Shown: positions 46,181 to 59,464, counted from the first letter of the stretch. The stretch: 64,000 nt of DNA from Oidiodendron maius Zn (GCA_000827325.1 KN832884.1:594953-658952); one strand, 5' to 3'. Made by a program: numbers and translations. The notes: a model not told the origin generated them from the letters alone.

Positions 46181-49100
46181 TTTATTGAAGGGTTATAGGG
46201 GATGATGGCAAAGCCACTGTTGTAATATTTAACCAGCCCTGGTTGTCGCTCCCTGCGGTATGTAAGGGTCCCGACGGAAGGTATTTGGTTCCTGGGAAGG
46301 TCTGGCGGGGAAAGACGAGGGTTATATCCTTCATATAAGACTTGAGAGGGGGCCAACTGGAACGGGGATCCAGGATATAACTGTCTTCCGATGAGGTTAG
46401 TCTCACAGATGGCCCGACTGTGTAAAGCAGACAATATTCAGCCCTCAAGGGCGGAGTAACGTGCGAGGAGGGGTGGGAGTCGTGGGTTGAAAACACAGAA
46501 ACAGGCCCCCTGGTCGGTGACTTCGACTCTCCCGTGCGTTATATACCACTGACTTGTGCCGACTGGAAGTATGGCTGTGTTGAGATGAGGCTGGGTAGTT
46601 TCATGAAGAAAATAGTGCTTGTGGTTGAGGTTTCATCAAACTAAGTTGTCAATTTACTGGCTCTATTTCAACCTTGCAGAAGACTCTAGGGCCCCTTAAG
46701 TAGGGAGACTGGGCCCCTCATTAGATACAGGGGGCCGAGGATAGAATGGCACATAACTAACATCATAACTCGATGATCTTGTCAGAAGATGAGGGCTGGC
46801 TGGAAGGAAAAGGACCGCGCCCAAACCCTCGGGTCTCCCTCCAAAATCCCGGCAGATGTATGGGATCTTGCGAGGCGCAGATTAAGTTCCAGGGATTGGC
46901 ATTTGAGACTATGTGCACACTCCAGAACATTGTGTGCAGGGCCTCTCTGATGGGCTTCAGACCAGGCACTACAGAAAATGTGCAGTGATCTTCGCAGGGA
47001 CCGCCGCCATCTGTCTTGGCCGATCTTGGAACGGGACGCTAAGGGCATGGCATTATTGGGAACCACAGCATCACGAGGAATGTCATACGGCGGCAAGATG
47101 GAATGCTTCTGTTCTCACACCCGTCATGAGTGATCCCATCCCCCCCCACTCGACCAGTGCCTTGCTATCCGTGTTATGTCGGCCGCTCAGCTAGCGGGGC
47201 AATGGATGACCATACATCTTGAGCGGCTGTGGTCTGCTGCTCAGATACTATGGGTATCCTACGAATCACGAGGCGGTGCGAATTGTACCGCTATGGTCGC
47301 GAGAAGTTCCCCAGCCCATCAACTATCTACCTCTTATTCCTCTTGCAGTGACATTCTCGTGTAAACGCTAATAAACGTTGGAGGAGGCCCTCATTGGGCG
47401 GATGAATGGTCGTCTGGGGATCCCGCATGCTTCCCCCGACAAAATACCACGAAGCCGATCTCGATATGTGTTGGTTCTCTTTTCTGAGATGTGATTCGGA
47501 GATCTCATTCGGCCTTTGCACCACGTCAGGAATGGCGCTGCTTTGTTCTGCGGCGCACTTTCCATTCTCAGCGATTAAGCGCCATGGAAGCCAGCCAACA
47601 GCCGAACAGTCGGGTCGCCTTCGGCCTGTCCGGAACTTTCGATTCTCGTCCGCGGTGTCCGTCTCCTCTGTCAAGTGCAGCATCTCGCATTCACCCCTCC
47701 CGTTTTGGGCCTGCTTGGCGACTTCTCTTAGCTCCATCGGCAGGTGCATTTGAGGCGATGGGGCTTAGGCACGAAAGTCGCAGTGCTCTAATAGCCGCCA
47801 ACTGCCATGGCGCTATCATGACAAGTGTCCAATGGGAAAATAGTCTCAGCAGTGTCAAAGTGACATCGACGATCAAGTCTAACTGCTGTCCAGCCTCGTC
47901 CGTCTACTCCCTTGATTTTGATCTGGAACCTGATTCTGTTCCGTGTCTACCGCAGCGCCACAATCGCCCCGTTTCATTGGCATACGTGATAGAGGGTGGT
48001 GACCCCTCGTCGTTAGTCGGTCTTTGTTTTGGGACCGCAATCTGAGATTTCCCGGCCATGATGACCATGTACCGAGCTGTCGGTATCAATGCCAGATAGC
48101 TGATTCGCAGAAGTGGGAAACCATTTGCCTTCAGCCCACACGATCTACCAAGCATATCTTCCACCTCCGGATGCCAATAGGATCTGGCGAACCCACACAT
48201 GGCTCGCAAAATTCACACGGCTGGGAGTGCATGGTAGGGTACGGCTGCCGCCCGCGGCCGTCAGCCTGCCATGTACAGCACATTGATGCTGCACTGCGCT
48301 TCACTCTGTCGCACGACTTGCATAGCCAACCTCACTGCCTCAATGTTTCCGATAATATACATTGTGATACATCTTGCTTCGTATTAGTCTGGAGTGAGCA
48401 TTCTCGGTCACGAATGGCTTCATCCGAAAATGCTTCGAGGTAGCCGGTATCAGCCTCCTCCTGCGGATTGTTCCGCTGGCCTGCATCGTCGTACCTGCTG
48501 TAGCTCGATGGGAGGGCTTGATTGAAATGGCAGGAGCAAATTCGGAGGAGGCACTTTAACGGCTGATTCAGATGCCATGAGCACAAAGCAGCCAAAGCAG
48601 GCACCTTTGTCCCTTGTTCAGTAGATAAGAGGCTACTGGACAGGGTTACTACGTTTTTCCTTACAGGAGCCCTGCATGAACTACTCTAGATACGGAAATG
48701 GCCTGCCTGTGAGACTCCAGATTAAAATGGCCCGCATCGGAACGAGATGGAGAGTGAGCGGGCGACATATCCTTGCTCGCACCGTCTCGAGCATGCTTGG
48801 CCATGAGCCTCCGCGCTTGATCTTCCCCTCGCGGGGTCTCACACCTTCCGCCAATCCCTCCGAACGCATCTGCCCCTTTTGGTGGAAAAGATAGGATAGC
48901 CCTGCCCTGCCACAATGCAGGCAGATCTGCAAATGGCAAATGTAACACCAGTAGAAACGTTGTGAGAGCCGTTTCTATTTCTATCGTCTGCAAGCCGTAT
49001 ACGCCGCGCTTATGGGCTCGTCTTTGTGTGGCTCTAGGCTTACTCTAGTGACTTCGAATAATTTTCCTTACATCACGTCGTCAAGATTCAAGATGGCGAT

Positions 49101-50966
49101 GCCTCAGTTTCTTAAACGGCGGCGCCCAATGTGCTTGGCGGGAGGGCGCCTTGTCTAGTAAAAGACCAGTGACGAGTGCCAGGAGACTGCTTACCTACCC
49201 TGCTTGTTGATCAGCCGTCGGGCAACACAATATCTCTTGAAGAGCTGGATGAATCATGTCATTGGTGTTGATGTGGTGGACTTCAGTAGATATTTTGCTC
49301 GGGGCTGCATCTGCCGTTGGAAGCCGCTTAGCAACTTCAACTAGCCTCTGTCCTAGAGGGGCTGGGCGACCATCAGGATTCAGAATACCATACCCCCGTT
49401 ACATCATGTAATTTCTCGCAATGTCCACCTGTTTCGTGCCCTGTGGCTGCCTGGAATCGAGGGATGCCCTCTTGGTGTTCTAGAAGGCTTCCTGTTTCAG
49501 AACCGCTTGCCATCCCGTGTCCGGCCTCTGGCCATCCCGTGTGTTCAGCATGCTTGGTCAATCGTCGTCGAGATCTTGTGGCTGGGCGTTAAGAGTGCAT
49601 CAAAATTCCCGCACATGATTCCCGCACACGTTCAGCCTTCCAGCAGAGACTCGAAAATAGAAGCCCCACATGGGAAAGATATGCTATCTCGTATCGATCG
49701 TGCAGATCACTGTCAAGACAATAGCCGCCACCAAACATCCAAGCCTCAGCACCCCGCATAGCCTGAGTCCAGACAATGGCCCTTGTCACGGCCCTGCCAA
49801 GTCCACTGGCGTACTGAACCACGCCGGGGATCCAGCAGATCAGTTTGCCTAAACCCGAATGCCGAGAGTGATCCATGGATCACCTCCAACTTATCGCAAG
49901 CTCGGGCCGAGCGCTCGTCTGGATTCCAGGTGCCGTAAGCATGATTGGTGCAAGGGGCAGGACGCGACCCTCTTGACTCCCGCCGCCGTCTGAGCTGAAC
50001 CGTCTCGATCTAATACGCTCGGTGTGTACGCAATGCAATCTGATCACCCCGCCTTCGAGCCCCCGATGGGCCTGGTGTCGCGCCCAGGGAGATGAGGCAC
50101 ACGCATCACACTAGCCTGCCGCGCGGGCTATGATATCAAGTGAGAATGATGTAGTCAACAAATAAGTCCCCGGGGATCTAAGTAAGTGGATTTCTGCCGC
50201 TCGCCATCTGGGAGATCGTTTTAGTGCTCATTGATTCGCGGGAGATTCACGTCGACTTAGGCTTCCCGCCGCTGCCCGAGTGAGGGGTGTGCCGACAATT
50301 GCGGCATGGCAATTAACATAATGTGATGACGCATATTCGTGTATATTTACTTTGTTGGAGATAGCTCAATATCACGGTCCTATGTAATGGCTTAATGCCT
50401 GTCTACGAATTTCCCATCTAGATTCGATGAGGGTGTTTGAGCAGATACGTCGTGTGATGAAGATGGCAATATTTGTCACCGCTTAGAGGCGTCAACACAC
50501 ACGAAAAAATGGGAAATAGGAAAACGATACTATGCTCTAATACCTGTTTCTTGGGGGGCGGTTTCAAATCCATTTAGGAGATATCTATCTACTTGTGAGT
50601 ATCTATTCGTTCAATTCCGTCCTGTCGTGCCGTGCCGTTACAAATCGGGAGCTCGCCTTCTGGCTGACATATAATCGCAGCTTCTTGACTCTACTCAATC
50701 TTGCCCATCTCTCAGTCCTGAGATAACTGCTCTGCACACAGTATCCACTGTTTGGTTCCTGATATGAGGCTCGTAATCCAGATTACCCGCTTTCCTATAA
50801 CTTGTTGAATTAAAGTCGTGCGCCCGAGCATCTTCCTTCCAGGGTGCAGCTAACAGTCCATTTGGTCCAGGACAGACCAGTCAAGAAGAAAGGATAGACT
50901 CCAGGATTATAATGAACTTCGACATCGAGGCTGCATCTGTCACAGATGCTCTCCATCTCGAGCAGT
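46181..50966. promoter_or_regulatory. long gene-free region upstream of the C2H2 regulator
   Basis: Almost 4.8 kb separates the C2H2 start from the next gene's stop. Overlapping ORFs on both strands around 47.3-48.4 kb (up to 184 aa) have no domains and mirror one another, which I take as GC-related shadows. Long, complex upstream regions are common for developmental regulators. Short upstream ORFs lie in the first ~300 bases before 46180 (minus strand) and might act in the leader. I assign no individual sites. Confidence 0.35.
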
Positions 50967-52858
50967 TCAAGCAGCACCTTCGCCAGCGTCCATGATCGCT
51001 TCCTCGCCCGCGAATGAATCCTGCATTTCTTCCTCCGTGGCCTCCATACCTTCCGAGCTCATCAGATTATTATTCTTATCCTCCGCTATAATATTGTCAG
51101 TATCAGGAATTTCCCCGAAAGCATATACTACATGTTGAAAGGGGGGTCTCTTACTCTTTGGCTCAACCATCAGGTTCTCCTGCACCTCGCAGTCGACCAA
51201 GACACTGTCCTCTCCAATAACGCTCCTCTTTCCAAGAATGCATCCGGTTAACTTGCATCCCTTGCCAACAACAACACCATCCATCAAAACGCATCTAGTG
51301 AGTTTCGCTCCAGATTTAATCTGGCAGTTCGCGCCGATCACGCTCTCCTTTATCGAGCACTTCTCTTCTACAGTGACATTCTCTGCGAGCAAGCAGTCGG
51401 GTCGCGTAACCGTCGTCTTCGAAGCAATACCTTCCGGATACGCTATCTTGGACTGATGGGCGAAAGGGGACGGGGTCTCGCGACCAAGGTTCTCGATCGA
51501 CTCGAGCTTTGCGAGCTGCAACGAGACGGATAGCAGTAATGGAGCGGTATCCACGCGACGGATGAGAGGTACAGTGGGGTTCTTTTGGGTCGGTTTTGAC
51601 GGGTGTATATAGGCCAGAATCGGAGGAATTTCAAGCTTATCTGAAGTCTGTGTTCTTTGTAGATTGGATGTCCAGGTCGAACTTAAAGCCGTGAAGTCAA
51701 TGTCATCAGTTGGCCCATTCTCCAGCAGGTTATCATCACCAGCAGTAGAGTCTGCATTTGCAAAGACTTCTCGAAGTCCAAGCTTGTCCCCAAGTCCCTC
51801 TTGCCATCCAGCCTTTGCCCACCACCCTACAACATCCTCTCCGATACTATCAAAATGTTCATTTCGATCTATCATGTCGAGAACCCAGGCCGGGAAGACA
51901 TAAATATGTGCATCTCGGTGCGAACTGAGCATGCGTATTCGAGAATGGGTGCGGATCAGGCTATGTCGAATAGGTAACGACTTCTTATCCTCAGTGATGT
52001 CGTTGAGGGTGTCCGTTGGCACTGAGTAAACCAGTTTTGACATGTGCGACAGTAATGAGGTTCTGGAAGGAGGTACAGATCCAGTATTCAATGGTGATGT
52101 TGCAATAAAATCGGTCTCTTCACCCTTGACAATGTTTTCGCCCTTCGTTTCATACCAGACGCCAAGGCCACCTCTCTGAATCCGCTTCCCACCAGCTGGC
52201 GCAAGTTTCGCTCCAAGCTGATGGTCTCCACCTACACCTCCAAGGCCAGCTTCCTTGATCATCCAGGTTTCCAGCAAGGATTCTCCACCAAACTCACAGA
52301 CAAGATCACAGGGTAACACGATAAAGTCGCCCTTGACGATAGCCTTTACTTCTGGCAACCGGAAGATCTGGGCCGTACCTGTGTTTTGGTCGAGACCTTC
52401 GGGTGACAGGACATCTGGCTTAGGTAAAGGAAGTCCAGTAAGGTGAGGATTAGTGTTCATAGCAGCCTGGATAGCTGGAGCAGAAGATGGTGGAGCAATG
52501 AGAGTAATATCTGGGTAGAATCAGCTAATGAATCAAGATAGCTTATTCCACAGAAAACGCTACGAGTTTCGTCACATGACCAGTCAATAGACAAGCCGTG
52601 TGTGAAGTTCTTTGATCATAAATATGAATCGAGCACATGAATATACCCAAACTGAACGTAGATATAGAGACACTCACTTGTCACTCCCATACGATAACAG
52701 AAGTCAATCGGGTACCAAACCATTGGCCGGTTTGCAATCGGTATCAGAGCTTTGGGATTCTCATCCGGATTGGCCGTGAACGTTGGAAAGGATGAGCCCG
52801 GTCCACATAGAATAATGGCTTGGAAGCCAGGAGATGGCATTGAGAGAGCATGAGGCAT
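50967..52858 (-). CDS. GCD1: translation initiation factor eIF2B subunit gamma (551 aa)
   Basis: Three exons: 52858-52678, 52510-51155 and 51085-50967. The first intron is 167 nt (GTGAGT...ACCCAG). The second, 69 nt (GTAAGA...ATTATAG), is a multiple of three and open, so it would be mistaken for coding; its TACTGACAAT branch site supports splicing. The N-terminus FQAIILCGPGSSFPTFT and NPKALIPIANRPMVWYPIDF is the nucleotidyltransferase-like start of eIF2B gamma. VKGDFIVLPCDLVCE follows. The C-terminal left-handed beta-helix is visible as repeated hexads such as VTVEEKCSIKESVIGANCQI and LTGCILGKRSVIGEDSVL. With eIF2B epsilon it forms the catalytic GDP/GTP-exchange part of the cytosolic eIF2B complex, which recycles eIF2. 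The acidic tail is usual. The yeast name is used for the symbol. Confidence 0.93.
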
Positions 52859-53313
52859 GGTTATGACTCTTTTAGGAATCGCTCTGGTAAAATGGTTGGT
52901 CCAGGCCCAACGAGCTCCTTTAAAGCCGAGTTCTGGACGATATGGGACAAAATATCACAGTAGGATTGTTAAATCCACGTTCAGATACCGTCCTGTATAT
53001 TTTGCTGCTGCAAGGCGTCGATAGCTTTCCACAGTTCGGACCAGAATCTGATATCAAAATCAGAAAATGGCCCTGCATTATCTTGTAATATATTAGGTAA
53101 TACATCGAGCCAATCACATGTGTCCTCGGCACTGCGTCACTCGGTTGTCGCGATGGAAACCGTCGAAGGTCTGAAGTCAACAAGCGACCTCCCAGCCTCA
53201 TCTTTTCCCTAGTTCGACATAATTTCTTCCATTTCATTGCGCAATCTTCTCCTCTCTCTCTTCAGCGAAAGACGGCCAGAGGGCGTATACAATGATCAAT
53301 TCCTCTTAGGGAA
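52859..53313. promoter_or_regulatory. divergent promoter of eIF2B gamma and peroxin-22-like genes
   Basis: This 455-base spacer lies between two housekeeping genes transcribed in opposite directions. The small frames in it are shadows. No specific site is claimed. Confidence 0.4.
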
Positions 53314-54847
53314 ATGTCCTCCTACGATTCATACGGGCGCGCCCGCAGACAGCATCGCGGCACCTTCACCTACTGGGTGCCCCTCGTGTTCACTGTCACC
53401 GTCGCAACAGTTGGCATTGCAGCATGGATATGGAGCGAACGGCGAGACGATGAGGACGACCATCCTCCACCTCCTCCTGGCGCTGAGTTCAATCCCCCAC
53501 CGTCAGTCTATCCACAGGATTCGGGATACCAGTCTCAAGGCTATCCTCAGGGTCCTGCCTACCCACCGCAAGGTTATCCACAGCAACCACCAGGAACCTA
53601 TCCGACGCAACAAGGTCCAGGTTATGCTCCAGGTTACCCACCTGTGCCCGGCGAGCCGTATGGCAGAAACCCAGATGGAAGCATTCGAACTGGACCTCCT
53701 TCATACGCCGAGGTGCGACCCGGGGAAGTTGCGTATGGGACGGTCGAGCATCAACAACCACAAAGCTATATTTCACAGATGTCGGGCGCCTTGGGGGGGG
53801 CCTTGCGCAGAACACCAAGCCCACAACAATTCATTGATGGTGCTACCAGAAGTGTCGCTGCTGGGGTGGCGGCTGCTGGCGCTGCAGTTGGAAGCGTCGG
53901 AGCTCTATTCTCCATAAAGGAAGAAAACGCGTATGGGGATCATAAGACGTGGTCCGAAGAAGCAGAGATTAGACGTCCTGGTGCAAGCCCGGATGCACCA
54001 GCTCGGGGCACCGAGAAGCGATCTGGAAACAAGACTGGGTCGTCTACGGCGCCAGCGTCTGCGAGCAGCAACCGTAGGAAGACAGTTGCCGTAGTCATTT
54101 CTGCTGACTCGGAGCACCATGACGGCCTAGGCGACGAAGATAATTTCCATGAGCATGCAGTATGAATTATTTCCTTGGTCTATCTTGAATTATGCTGACG
54201 GTCCAGTCCATCTTATCACACCTCCCGCAAAACACGGATTTCTCAAAGATTCGGCTGTTTGTCCTCATATACGCACCTACATTAAAGGAGCATCCCCTCG
54301 ACTCTGGTGCCAGCCGACCTCCAGGATCCTTGAGCTCGTCCTTCTCCAACATTGGCCATGAGCAAGCACAAACTCCTACTGAGGATAGGCCGACGTATGC
54401 ATTCTAAAACAATTGTTCGTACGGTAGTATACTAACATTCATAGACCATCGACATCCAGCAATCCAGCATTCAATGCTGCTTACTCCGAAGCCCTCGCTC
54501 TTGTCGAGAAAGAGACAATGGTGCTTCCTTTCACCTCGCCCTCCGGTCACGTTCACATCCTGCGCCATCTCAATCCTGACATAGTATACCTCCAAGACAC
54601 ACTAGCAGGCCACAATGGTGATATCATTACTCACTTACAAACTTGGCTCCGTCAAGATGTTGTTCTTATTGTCGGGGCAGAGGGAAGTGGTGGACTAGCG
54701 GATAGCGAGTCTGAGGCTGAACAAGCGCCAAAAGAGCACCGTTGGTGGAAGAGCGAAGACAGAGTTGGACTTGGACGAGGAGTCGTTGTTGTGGAAGGGC
54801 TGAGGGTTGGTGATGACTGGGCCAGGAGGGTCGACCTGAAGGAATAG
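53314..54847 (+). CDS. peroxin-22-like membrane protein (478 aa)
   Basis: Three exons: 53314-54159, 54207-54394 and 54445-54847, with introns of 47 and 50 nt (the second has a perfect TACTAAC). The N-terminus has a short cytosol- or matrix-facing head, then one transmembrane helix at about residues 20-42 (YWVPLVFTVTVATVGIAAWI). A proline- and tyrosine-rich repeat region (about residues 55-130) follows, with recurring YPQ, GYP and PPG words. The C-terminal domain (about 283-478) contains RLFVLIYAPTLKEHPL, VLPFTSPSGHVHILRHL and VVVVEGLRVGDDWARRV, as in fungal Pex22-like proteins. In yeasts Pex22 anchors the ubiquitin-conjugating enzyme Pex4 at the peroxisome to recycle the import receptor; the same role is inferred here. 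The second start candidate is less consistent with the conserved MSSYDSYGR opening. Confidence 0.85.
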
Positions 54848-55133
54848 GACTTCGTCTTGAAGGATAAGAGCTGGGGGCGCGCGGTATTTATGCGCCGTAT
54901 ACTATTTTACATAATATCAGTAGTATAGCACAATGTCCATCCGCATAGGAGCAGTAATCCATTGTAAATAGCTCGATAATGCTGGCTCACCTTGGGCCAC
55001 AAGGAGGGATTGATGTGTATTCACGTGACCAGTCGCTTCGCACGAAATTCCATTCACCCCCACCAACATGGCCATATCCAGGAAACCCCACATGTGATGG
55101 GCAACAATTCTGACAGCAGCGCCCGGATTCACA
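54848..55133. other. short intergenic spacer
   Basis: This spacer between the peroxin-22-like stop and the SRP19 start on the same strand holds the 3' UTR and promoter only; no other feature is seen. Confidence 0.5.
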
Positions 55134-56025
55134 ATGTCGCATGCGCGCATAGAAGAGGTCTCAGACTCAGATCCTGAATACGCCAGCGACCCCGAGGAAG
55201 AAGACATCGAGGACTTCGACGAGCGGGAGATAATCAAAGCCCGCGCACCCAGACCTGGAGCAAAAGCACCTGCAGCGGATTCCAACCCCTCCCTTATTCA
55301 GCCCAAGGAGATTCCCGCGATTGCCAAAGATGGGGTTGCCTTCCAGTCCACCACAGATGAGTCCAAATACAAAGACTTTCAATGCATATACCCGATCTAC
55401 TTTGATCGCAACCGGACGAGGAAGGAGGGCAGGAGGGTAGGCATTGAGGGAGCGGTAGAGAATCCCCTGGCACGCGAGATAGTGGCAGCGTGTGGTAGGT
55501 TAAAATTAGAGACGCTGTTCGAACCGACGAAGCTTCATCCTAAAGACTGGGCAAATCCGGGGAGAGTGAAAGTCAAGTTAAAGGGAGGGCAGAATCCAGC
55601 CATCAAGAATAGTATGTCGCTCTATTTTGCGCCTGATATTGAACGAGAGATTGCTAACAGTCTGGTTTGCAATAGAACATCATCTCTACACGCTCATCTC
55701 AAAACACCTTCTGGCGAATCCTACGACCGTGGAATCAGCGACCAGAGTAAGAGTACCAGGACTTCCTCCACCAGACCCCAGTAAGGAATATCCGACACCG
55801 GCGATACCAAAGGGCTGGAAGATGGCGAGCATCCTGCCGTATTACAGCCCGGGCCTCACCGGGGGCGGTGTGAGCGAGAATTTCTTGAAGGACATGATGG
55901 CGGAGATGGGCGCTGGTGGAATGCCAGGGATGCCAGGGATGATGCCGGGTATGGCTGGTCTAGGTGGAGGGGAAGGGACTGGCAGTCCAGTGGAAAAGAA
56001 AAAGGAGAAGAAGAAGAAGAAATGA
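55134..56025 (+). CDS. SEC65: signal recognition particle subunit SRP19 / Sec65 (275 aa)
   Basis: Exons 55134-55611 and 55676-56025, with a 64-nt phase-1 intron that has a TGCTAAC branch site. The SRP19 fold region spans about residues 80-190: FQCIYPIYFDRNRTRKEGRR, EIVAACGRLKLETLFEP and RVKVKLK. Across the intron, HHLYTLISKHLLAN completes the domain. These residues contact the tetraloops of SRP RNA, allowing assembly of SRP54 for co-translational targeting to the ER. The N-terminus is acidic. The C-terminal extension contains a Met/Gly/Pro repeat (GMPGMPGMMPGM) and a terminal polylysine tail (KKKEKKKKK), likely nucleolar or RNA-associated. Longer extensions than in animals are usual for fungi. 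Confidence 0.94.
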
Positions 56026-56717
56026 GTTTAGGTTGGGTGTACTCTGCATATTGAGAGATGCCTCTCCGCGAGTCGAATGGAAGGGGTGTGGCGCACCCTT
56101 GATCTCGATGTTGAGGAGAAGCTACATGTCCATTCCTCGAAATTCCGACCTCAAGAATGCGTACAATAGTTACCAAGATGTCGATGATAGTCTCATTTGC
56201 AGCAAAGAGATTAGCGGGAGGGCATATCTACCTGAGCTGCCGCATTGGAAGTGACTAGAAATAAAATAAACACATATTCAAAATTTTCTCTTTCCTTCAA
56301 TCGCATTCCGAGGCATGTACAGATCTTCTTAGAATATCAATACTAGCATAGTTGCCTTTTGTCGCCATTCCTTTCGAAGGAAGTTGAGGTAGATGAATAC
56401 CCCTTTCTCGTTTAAGCCCCCCTCCTCCCTCGAATTTCTCTCCTTTCAAGATGAATATTCCAACACTCACAGCACGAAATATTCTTTCGGCTCTCCTTTA
56501 CGTTAAAATTCACTATTAAAATTTCTAATTAGTATTTACTCGCGAGCCGAGCCTGTTTTGCCTCCTCTCGTGGATGCTCGTTTGAGTATTTCACTACTCA
56601 CTCCTTTAATTGAGATTCTCCTGCGAACTTAATCGCATTGTGCAAGAAACGAGATACCGCTGCACAATATACATCGTCTCTCGGTCAAAATCGTTGCTTT
56701 GTTGATTTTTTAAAAAT
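56026..56717. other. intergenic region upstream of the methyltransferase
   Basis: About 0.7 kb, AT-rich and without a gene. The short frame at 55964-56254 overlaps the SRP19 end and is not credible. Confidence 0.5.
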
Positions 56718-59464
56718 ATGAAGCGCAAGATCGAGCTCATCATCCTCGACGAAGACAATATATCTGACAGAGATGAGTCCAGTACATTCTCCTTCTGCTC
56801 TATTATTTCATCAACCGAGTCTACCTTGAGAGATTTCTAACGTTCTTTCTCCCATTTGCTACATAACGACAACTCACATTTGCACATTTTCTAATTATAG
56901 CTCATAGATCCTGGAACTATTGAAGTCTCAAGACAAACCAGCCGTCCATCGCTTCGTCAAATCAGATCTATCTCGCTGTCGGATTCCTCCAGAACATTGA
57001 GTCCAGAGCCCCAAGCAAGCACAACGTCTCAAATCATGCCCTCACCTCTGACCAAGAAATTCACTTACCATCAGGGAAGTGCCAGAAGAAGAGATGGTCA
57101 TCAACCTGCCACAGGGAATTCCTGTCCTAAGGTGAGGTTCGATCACGACCAGCGAAATCGTGCTCTCGATGCAGAAAGTTCAATTATTGCCAGAAAAAAG
57201 TCACACAGTTTTGAGTTATTACTCAATAACGCCAGAGTTCAGCGCAGGAAGGCTTGTCAAGTGATTGATTTAGAGGATGAGGTCTTTGAGATACGCCCGA
57301 TTGATCTCGACAAGGGCAACGTTATAGATATCGAAGAACTGGAATCAGATCTCGAAAATGATATCTTCCATACAGGAGACGCTGAGCAACTTCATAGAAG
57401 GGATGATAATCGCAGGCTCCGAAATCTTGCCATCAAAACCCCACTTCGGAAGATTGATATAGTAACCAGCCGGAGCGGAGTCCGTCTAAAAGTTGGAGAC
57501 ACTGTTGAGTTAACCGATGGACGATTTCTCGAAATCACAACTTTAGTGGAACACACAGATACAAGGGCCGTAACGCTGCGTGGCTGGGACTTAAGGAGAA
57601 CTACGGATCTTGCTGGAGAACTCATACGTAAATTGAATGAGCTCTGTTATATGATTGAGGTAGACCTTGACGACCCTCGTCCTATGCAATTACAGAGCGT
57701 TATCGAAGTTGGATTAAACAGTGTCAAGAAGGTTCGAGCCCTGATACGCACTAATTACCACTTCCCGGCATATAGATTCAATCTTGAAGAATTGCCCCCA
57801 GGAGACGAGGAAACGAAACGAAGATTTGTTCTAAACGAGGCAGAGCTAGTTGTCCGATGGCAGCATATAACAATATTTCGGAACGCAAAAGACAGAGAGA
57901 CGCAGTCTCAGTATTGCGCGAACTTTCACAGCCGGAAGCTCGTTCCGCTACATAAAAGGTGGTGTGATAATGACCACTATCTGCCACCATGTGTACTGAG
58001 ATACCAGTGGAGAGAGGATGAAAGGTTGAGACGGCATGGCGAGAGAGATAAATCAGATGGAGCAAAAATGATGGATCCGATTATACAGAGAGCCTCGACT
58101 GGCAGTGCTGCACGACCAGTCTGTATTGACGTTTCTGAAGATGAGATATCAAAGGGAAAAGCGGTGAATACTACGACGAGTACTCGTGTATCGATTGATA
58201 TATTTGCCAGTGACTTTTCACAAGCTGACCCTCGGAAATTTATGGAAAATATTCGTCATCGTTTTGAGGCTCAGGTGCCTCTAAACCTGGAAAAGAACAA
58301 ACAACCTCTCCCGACACGCCAAGCCTCCCAGAATGATACATTAAGTGCGAGACAGAAAACCTGCAGTCCATCTAGGGAAGATAGATTAGCAATAAGCAAG
58401 ACAGCAACTGGACATCAGTATAGCTATGGCGATGCTTGTGAGTCTCCCTTCATTCTTTAAATTTGACCTTGACTAATGATATGGCAGTTTGTGGAGCTGG
58501 AGGAGCCACTCAAGGAGCTATCATGGCAGGTTTGAGAGTAGCTTGGGGATTGGACTTTAGTCCTGACGCGGCCGAAACTTGGCGATATAACTTTCCGGAG
58601 GCCAAAATGTACGAGATGTGGGCAAACGAACTCTGCACTCTCTCAGATCCCGAGGGGAAACTCATCGTCGAGGTGCTTCATTTATCGCCACCATGTCAAG
58701 TATGGTCCCCTGCCCACACTAGGCCAGGTAGAGATGATGATATGAACTTTGCTTCACTCTATGCTGTACAGGCGCTCATCGCGAAGGCCCGACCTCGAAT
58801 AGTCACGCTTGAGCAGACATTTGGAATTATGCACAAGAGATTTAGGTTGCCTATGAATAATCTCATAAGAATGTTGACGGACCATAACTTTTCCGTTAGC
58901 TGGCAAATTTTAGAACTGGAAAGATTGGGCCTACCACAAAAGCGAAAGAGGCTTATTATAGTCGCTGCAGCGTCAGTCTTCCCAACACTCCCTCGTACCT
59001 GGAATTCCTACTAATAATTCCCTAGACCAGGAGAAACGCTCCCGCCTCTCCCCGAATATACGCACTCTCGTGATGGTGGTCGTGGACTAATGCCTTTTAG
59101 ATCGGCTGAAAGAGCATTATCCTCTATCCCACACAATGCTGCTAACCATGACATCTCGGCCTCGCGGGACGGTAATTATTGGCCTTGGGATCCCTCTAGC
59201 ATCATTCCGTATTGTATTACGACAGCGGGGGCAAATGGAATGGGCCATCCAACTGGTCTTAGAGGGTTGACTTGTAGAGAAGTCGCAAGCCTCCAAACAT
59301 TTCCTCACGGGCATGTATTTAAGGGCAAGAAAATCCGCAAGCAGATTGGGAATGCAGTCCCTCCTCACATATCAAAACTAATTTTTACTTGTGTTAAAAA
59401 GCACTTGGAAAAGACTGATGCAGAGGAAAATGAAAAGATTAGAGTAGGGACGACTGGGGTATAG
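56718..59464 (+). CDS. rid: RID/Masc1-type DNA cytosine-5 methyltransferase (838 aa)
   Basis: Four exons: 56718-56781, 56908-58437, 58488-58971 and 59026-59464. Exon 1 is short (21 codons) and its acceptor is the least sure; the other junctions restore methylase motifs exactly. Motif I is DAFCGAGG, created by splicing across 58438-58487. Motif IV has the catalytic cysteine in SPPCQ. Motif VI reads LEQTFG, the EQT form that characterises the fungal RID/Masc1 group instead of the usual ENV. Motif VIII is QKRKRL, and motifs IX/X are LTCREVASLQTFP and IGNAVPP. Upstream, residues about 165-360 resemble a BAH-like module (VGDTVELTDGRFLEITTLVE). The length is near that recalled for Neurospora RID (about 845 aa). 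RID is required for repeat-induced point mutation in the sexual cycle and Masc1 for premeiotic methylation. All motifs needed for catalysis look intact, so RIP competence is plausible. Confidence 0.92.

Noticed and set aside
47327-48209. Overlapping ORFs of 100-184 aa on both strands
   Set aside because: They mirror one another, have biased composition and no motif, and lack splice partners, so they look like chance frames in GC-rich DNA.
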